Of a DNA stretch of 64,000 bases, positions 62,012 through 64,000 are shown in pieces. Both the position numbers and the translations under genes were made by a program. Within the stretch, counting starts at the first letter, position 1, and each line of letters begins with the position of its first letter. The stretch comes from Leucobacter luti. Its GTDB lineage: Bacteria; Actinomycetota; Actinomycetes; Actinomycetales; Microbacteriaceae. The stretch covers positions 1,922,001 to 1,986,000 of the forward strand of contig NZ_CP080492.1 of the NCBI RefSeq assembly GCF_019464495.1. Reading direction: 5' to 3'. The notes under the pieces are model-generated. The model did not search any database. It was given only the letters and a program-made list of their open reading frames with translations, and was not told the origin of the DNA.

Positions 62012-62017
62012 CAGACT
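62012..62017 (+). promoter_or_regulatory. -10 box of SDR gene (leaderless)
   Basis: CAGACT, 6 bases before ATG 62024. Confidence 0.45.
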
Positions 62018-62023
62018 GTGCCC

Positions 62024-62800
62024 ATGACGTACACGGCTCTCATCACCGGTGCTTCTGCTGGCCTCGGACAGGAATTCGCGCGGCAACTCGCCGGGTTTGG
62101 CGTACACCTGATCCTGGTGGCACGGGCGGAGGATCGCCTCACAACGCTCGCCAACGAACTCACAACGGATGCAGCAACTCCTGAGGTCCTCGCGTCCGAT
62201 CTCACCACCGAAGCCGGGCTTGAGCGCGTGGCCACACGGCTTTCTGATCCGGATCGCCCCGTCGACATTCTGATCAACAACGCCGGCTTCGGCGTATACG
62301 CGAGCTTCGAAACGAGCGACATCGCTGACGAGCGCCGACTCCAAGAACTGCTGTCATGGGCACCGCTGCGACTTTGCCACGCGGCGGTTCCTGGAATGCT
62401 GGATCGTGGCCAGGGCTGGATCCTGAATGTCGCGAGCGTCGCCGCCTTCACGCCGACCGGCACGTACGGAGCAGCGAAGGCGGCGGTCGTGTCGCTCTCA
62501 CGTTCACTGAATGCCCGGTATCGGCGACGCGGTGTGCGGGTCACGGCGCTGTGCCCCGGGCTGCTCGCAACGGAGTTTCACGAGCGCATGGGTGAGGATC
62601 ATCTCCCCCAGCTGCCGGCGATTGCCTGGGCCGACACCCGCCGCGTGGCGCGAGAAGGTCTCCGCGCGCTGCATGCCGGCCGGTCGGTCCTGCTCTCAGA
62701 CTGGCGCTATCGGCTCATGGGGCCGCTGACCCGAATCCTGCCCGATCGGCTCCTGGAGCGCGCATCCACAACGAACGCGCAAGCGGGTGTTTCCGCGTAG
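62024..62800 (+). CDS. Short-chain dehydrogenase/reductase
   Basis: 258 residues, classical SDR. Cofactor loop TALITGASAGLGQEFARQL, NNAGFGVYASF, active-site Ser in VASVAAF and Tyr-x-x-x-Lys in TYGAAKAAVVSLSRSL, then CPGLLATEFH. NADP preference suggested by Arg in LVARAEDRL. Substrate unknown. Short start chosen from the family N-terminus and the -10 box. Confidence 0.92.
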   Translation: MTYTALITGASAGLGQEFARQLAGFGVHLILVARAEDRLTTLANELTTDAATPEVLASDLTTEAGLERVATRLSDPDRPVDILINNAGFGVYASFETSDIADERRLQELLSWAPLRLCHAAVPGMLDRGQGWILNVASVAAFTPTGTYGAAKAAVVSLSRSLNARYRRRGVRVTALCPGLLATEFHERMGEDHLPQLPAIAWADTRRVAREGLRALHAGRSVLLSDWRYRLMGPLTRILPDRLLERASTTNAQAGVSA

Positions 62801-62819
62801 CCTGCGTGCGCTCTCAGAG

Positions 62820-62835
62820 TGTTGCACGTGAAACA
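62820..62835. other. parS: parS-like centromere site (ParB-binding)
   Basis: TGTTGCACGTGAAACA matches the bacterial parS consensus TGTTNCACGTGAAACA at every defined position and the fully palindromic form TGTTTCACGTGAAACA at 15 of 16. It lies in the non-coding gap 62801-62966. parS sites cluster near the chromosomal origin, which suggests where this window sits. Only one copy was found in the window. Confidence 0.75.
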
Positions 62836-62954
62836 CACGGCCTACTGCTGCGCAGAGAACTCGCGCTCCGGAGAGTTGAAATCGGGCAGATTCGACGCTC
62901 TGACGCCAAATCACTCTCTGAAGCAGCCCGAGCACGCCGCCGCAGACCCAGCGC

Positions 62955-62960
62955 TACTCT
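62955..62960 (+). promoter_or_regulatory. -10 box of agmatine deiminase gene (leaderless)
   Basis: TACTCT, 6 bases before ATG 62967. Confidence 0.5.
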
Positions 62961-62966
62961 GGCGTC

Positions 62967-64000
62967 ATGACTCCCTCCCGCCGCAGCTTCACCACTCTGC
63001 TCGGCCTCGGCGCCGTGACGCTGGGGCTCACCGCTTGCGCGCCCACAACTCGCAAGCACGGAACTCCTGGCGCCGATCCGGAACCGGATGCTTCCAGTGA
63101 GCCTCAGGCCTGGGTGATGCCCGACGAGGCAGCTCCCCACACCGCGACCTGGATGTCTTTTGCAGTGCGAGACGATATCTGGTCTCCCGAACTCGCCCCG
63201 GCTGTGCGGGCGACCCTCGTCGAAATTGCCAACGCGATCGCGGAGTTCGAGCCGGTGCACGCGCTCGTACCTTTCGGCGAGCCGGTAGTGGGGGCCGGTA
63301 CGGGAGTCACGCTCCACGAGCACGAGTGCGACGATCTCTGGATGCGCGACACCGGGCCAGTTTTCGTGCATTCTGCCGGTGAGAATCCGATCGCCGCCGT
63401 CAATTTCAATTTCAACGGGTGGGGCGAGAAGCAGGAGCACGCCGCGGACGCAACAGTCGCATCCGGGGTCTGCGCGTTCGCAGGCGTCGAGGAGCTGAAA
63501 ACTGAGCTCGTGCTCGAGGGCGGTGCGCTCGAAGTCGATGGCGAGGGCACTGCAATCATTACGGAGAGCTGCGTCCTCAACGACAACCGGAACCCCGGTT
63601 GGACAAAGCCGGACGTTGAGTCAGAACTTGCGCAGCTACTCGGTATTGAGAAGGTGATCTGGCTGCCCGGGATTGCTGGTGCAGACATTACCGATGGGCA
63701 CACTGACTTCTATGCGAGGTTTACGTCGCCGGGGGTGGTGGTCGCTGCCAGAGATGACTACCGCGGGAGCTTCGACTACGACGTCACGCGGGAACACCTC
63801 ACGATCCTGCGCGCCGCGACAGATGCGCGCGGGCGGCAGCTCGAGGTGCACGTGTTGCCAGCGCCGAAGAAGCTCCGGAAGGAGTTTTTGCACGATGACT
63901 TCGCGGCGGGATACATCAACTTTTACGTGTGCAACGGGGGCGTCATCGCCCCAGAATTCGGGGATCCGAAAGCCGACGCACACGCCAAACAGACGCTGAC
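62967..64000 (+). CDS. Agmatine deiminase family protein, exported lipoprotein form, 3' partial
   Basis: 344 residues visible, no stop before the window end. N-terminal Tat-type lipoprotein signal: SRRSFTTLLGLGAVTLGLTAC with twin Arg at 5-6 and lipobox LTAC (Cys 25). The porphyromonas-type peptidyl-arginine deiminase/agmatine deiminase domain follows: WMRDTGPVF, NFNGWGEKQEH, LVLEGGALEVDG, ITDGHTDFYARF and NGGVIAPEFGD. The catalytic Cys expected near the C-terminus is beyond the edge. Converts agmatine to N-carbamoylputrescine in the family; here probably outside the cell. Confidence 0.88.
   Translation, partial: MTPSRRSFTTLLGLGAVTLGLTACAPTTRKHGTPGADPEPDASSEPQAWVMPDEAAPHTATWMSFAVRDDIWSPELAPAVRATLVEIANAIAEFEPVHALVPFGEPVVGAGTGVTLHEHECDDLWMRDTGPVFVHSAGENPIAAVNFNFNGWGEKQEHAADATVASGVCAFAGVEELKTELVLEGGALEVDGEGTAIITESCVLNDNRNPGWTKPDVESELAQLLGIEKVIWLPGIAGADITDGHTDFYARFTSPGVVVAARDDYRGSFDYDVTREHLTILRAATDARGRQLEVHVLPAPKKLRKEFLHDDFAAGYINFYVCNGGVIAPEFGDPKADAHAKQTL

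Noticed and set aside
61858..62023. LexA/SOS or Ada-type box before alkB.
   Set aside because: No GAAC-N4-GTTC dyad or other recognisable damage-response operator was found upstream of alkB or the tag operon.
61186..62544. 452-residue open frame extending alkB upstream over the SDR gene.
   Set aside because: The extension is the shadow of the SDR coding strand; AlkB homology starts at MSTLFGDD (61857).

Overview
The window is GC-rich, densely packed DNA of an actinobacterium. The gene set suggests Microbacteriaceae, perhaps near Leucobacter: NucS instead of MutS/MutL-type repair, a BioQ-like TetR regulator beside bioYMN, an SCO4848-family membrane protein, ECF and SHOCT-like small genes, and start codons with little or no leader. 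No rRNA, tRNA, CRISPR array, insertion sequence or phage gene was seen. The taxonomic placement is inference from gene content. Genes are often fused by 4-bp ATGA/GTGA overlaps, and at least 17 genes start 6-8 nt after a TANNNT-like -10 box, so their mRNAs are probably leaderless.

Layout. 0-4 kb: MATE exporter (5' cut by the window edge), MFS transporter, NucS, a GNAT enzyme. 4.2-5.8 kb: two small proteins, tandem repeats, and the TetR biotin regulator with two operator copies. 5.8-8.0 kb: bioY-bioM-bioN biotin ECF transporter. 8-13 kb: SseB-like protein, HdeD-like membrane protein, cupin, GNAT, thioesterase, and a GntR regulator divergent from an APC permease. 13-23 kb: a probable N-heterocycle or nucleobase uptake and deamination regulon, made of a cytosine-deaminase-like amidohydrolase, a five-gene Opp/Dpp-type ABC system and a second amidohydrolase on the minus strand, with a FadR-type regulator and a CynX-like MFS carrier on the plus strand. 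23-27 kb: small membrane protein, glycerol-3-phosphate cytidylyltransferase, polar amino acid ABC transporter. 27.2-35.2 kb: complete kdp potassium operon, preceded by a 27-residue membrane ORF and ending in kdpDE. 35.5-39.4 kb: a 1307-residue LPXTG surface protein. 39.7-49.8 kb: glycerate kinase, GNAT, ICMT-like membrane protein, zinc-ribbon SDR, NmrA-like protein with HxlR regulator, FUSC protein, EamA exporter, B3/4 protein and an autoregulated XRE-cupin regulator. 49.9-55.3 kb: a five-gene minus-strand cluster (phosphodiester glycosidase, GT2-GtrA fusion, DUF4956, VTC domain, Cthe_2159-type lipoprotein), the best candidate here for a little-described system. 55.4-64 kb: DUF1254 protein, GAP-family protein, LuxR regulator, a repeat-filled gap, DNA repair genes (Tag, AlkB), an SDR, a parS-like site and an exported agmatine deiminase cut by the right edge.

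Quality warning. Seven genes (13121-14680, oppD-like, kdpB, kdpC, kdpD, FUSC, phosphodiester glycosidase) are broken by about 16 indels, nearly all single missing bases in short G or C runs. After restoring them each gene reads through with normal family sequence and the expected length. This looks more like uncorrected base-calling deletions than like decayed genes, but the sequence alone cannot decide.

The kdp operon, the LPXTG protein and the VTC/DUF4956 cluster point to an envelope-active bacterium. The two nutrient regulons (biotin; deaminase/ABC) each carry their own local regulator and a visible dyad operator.
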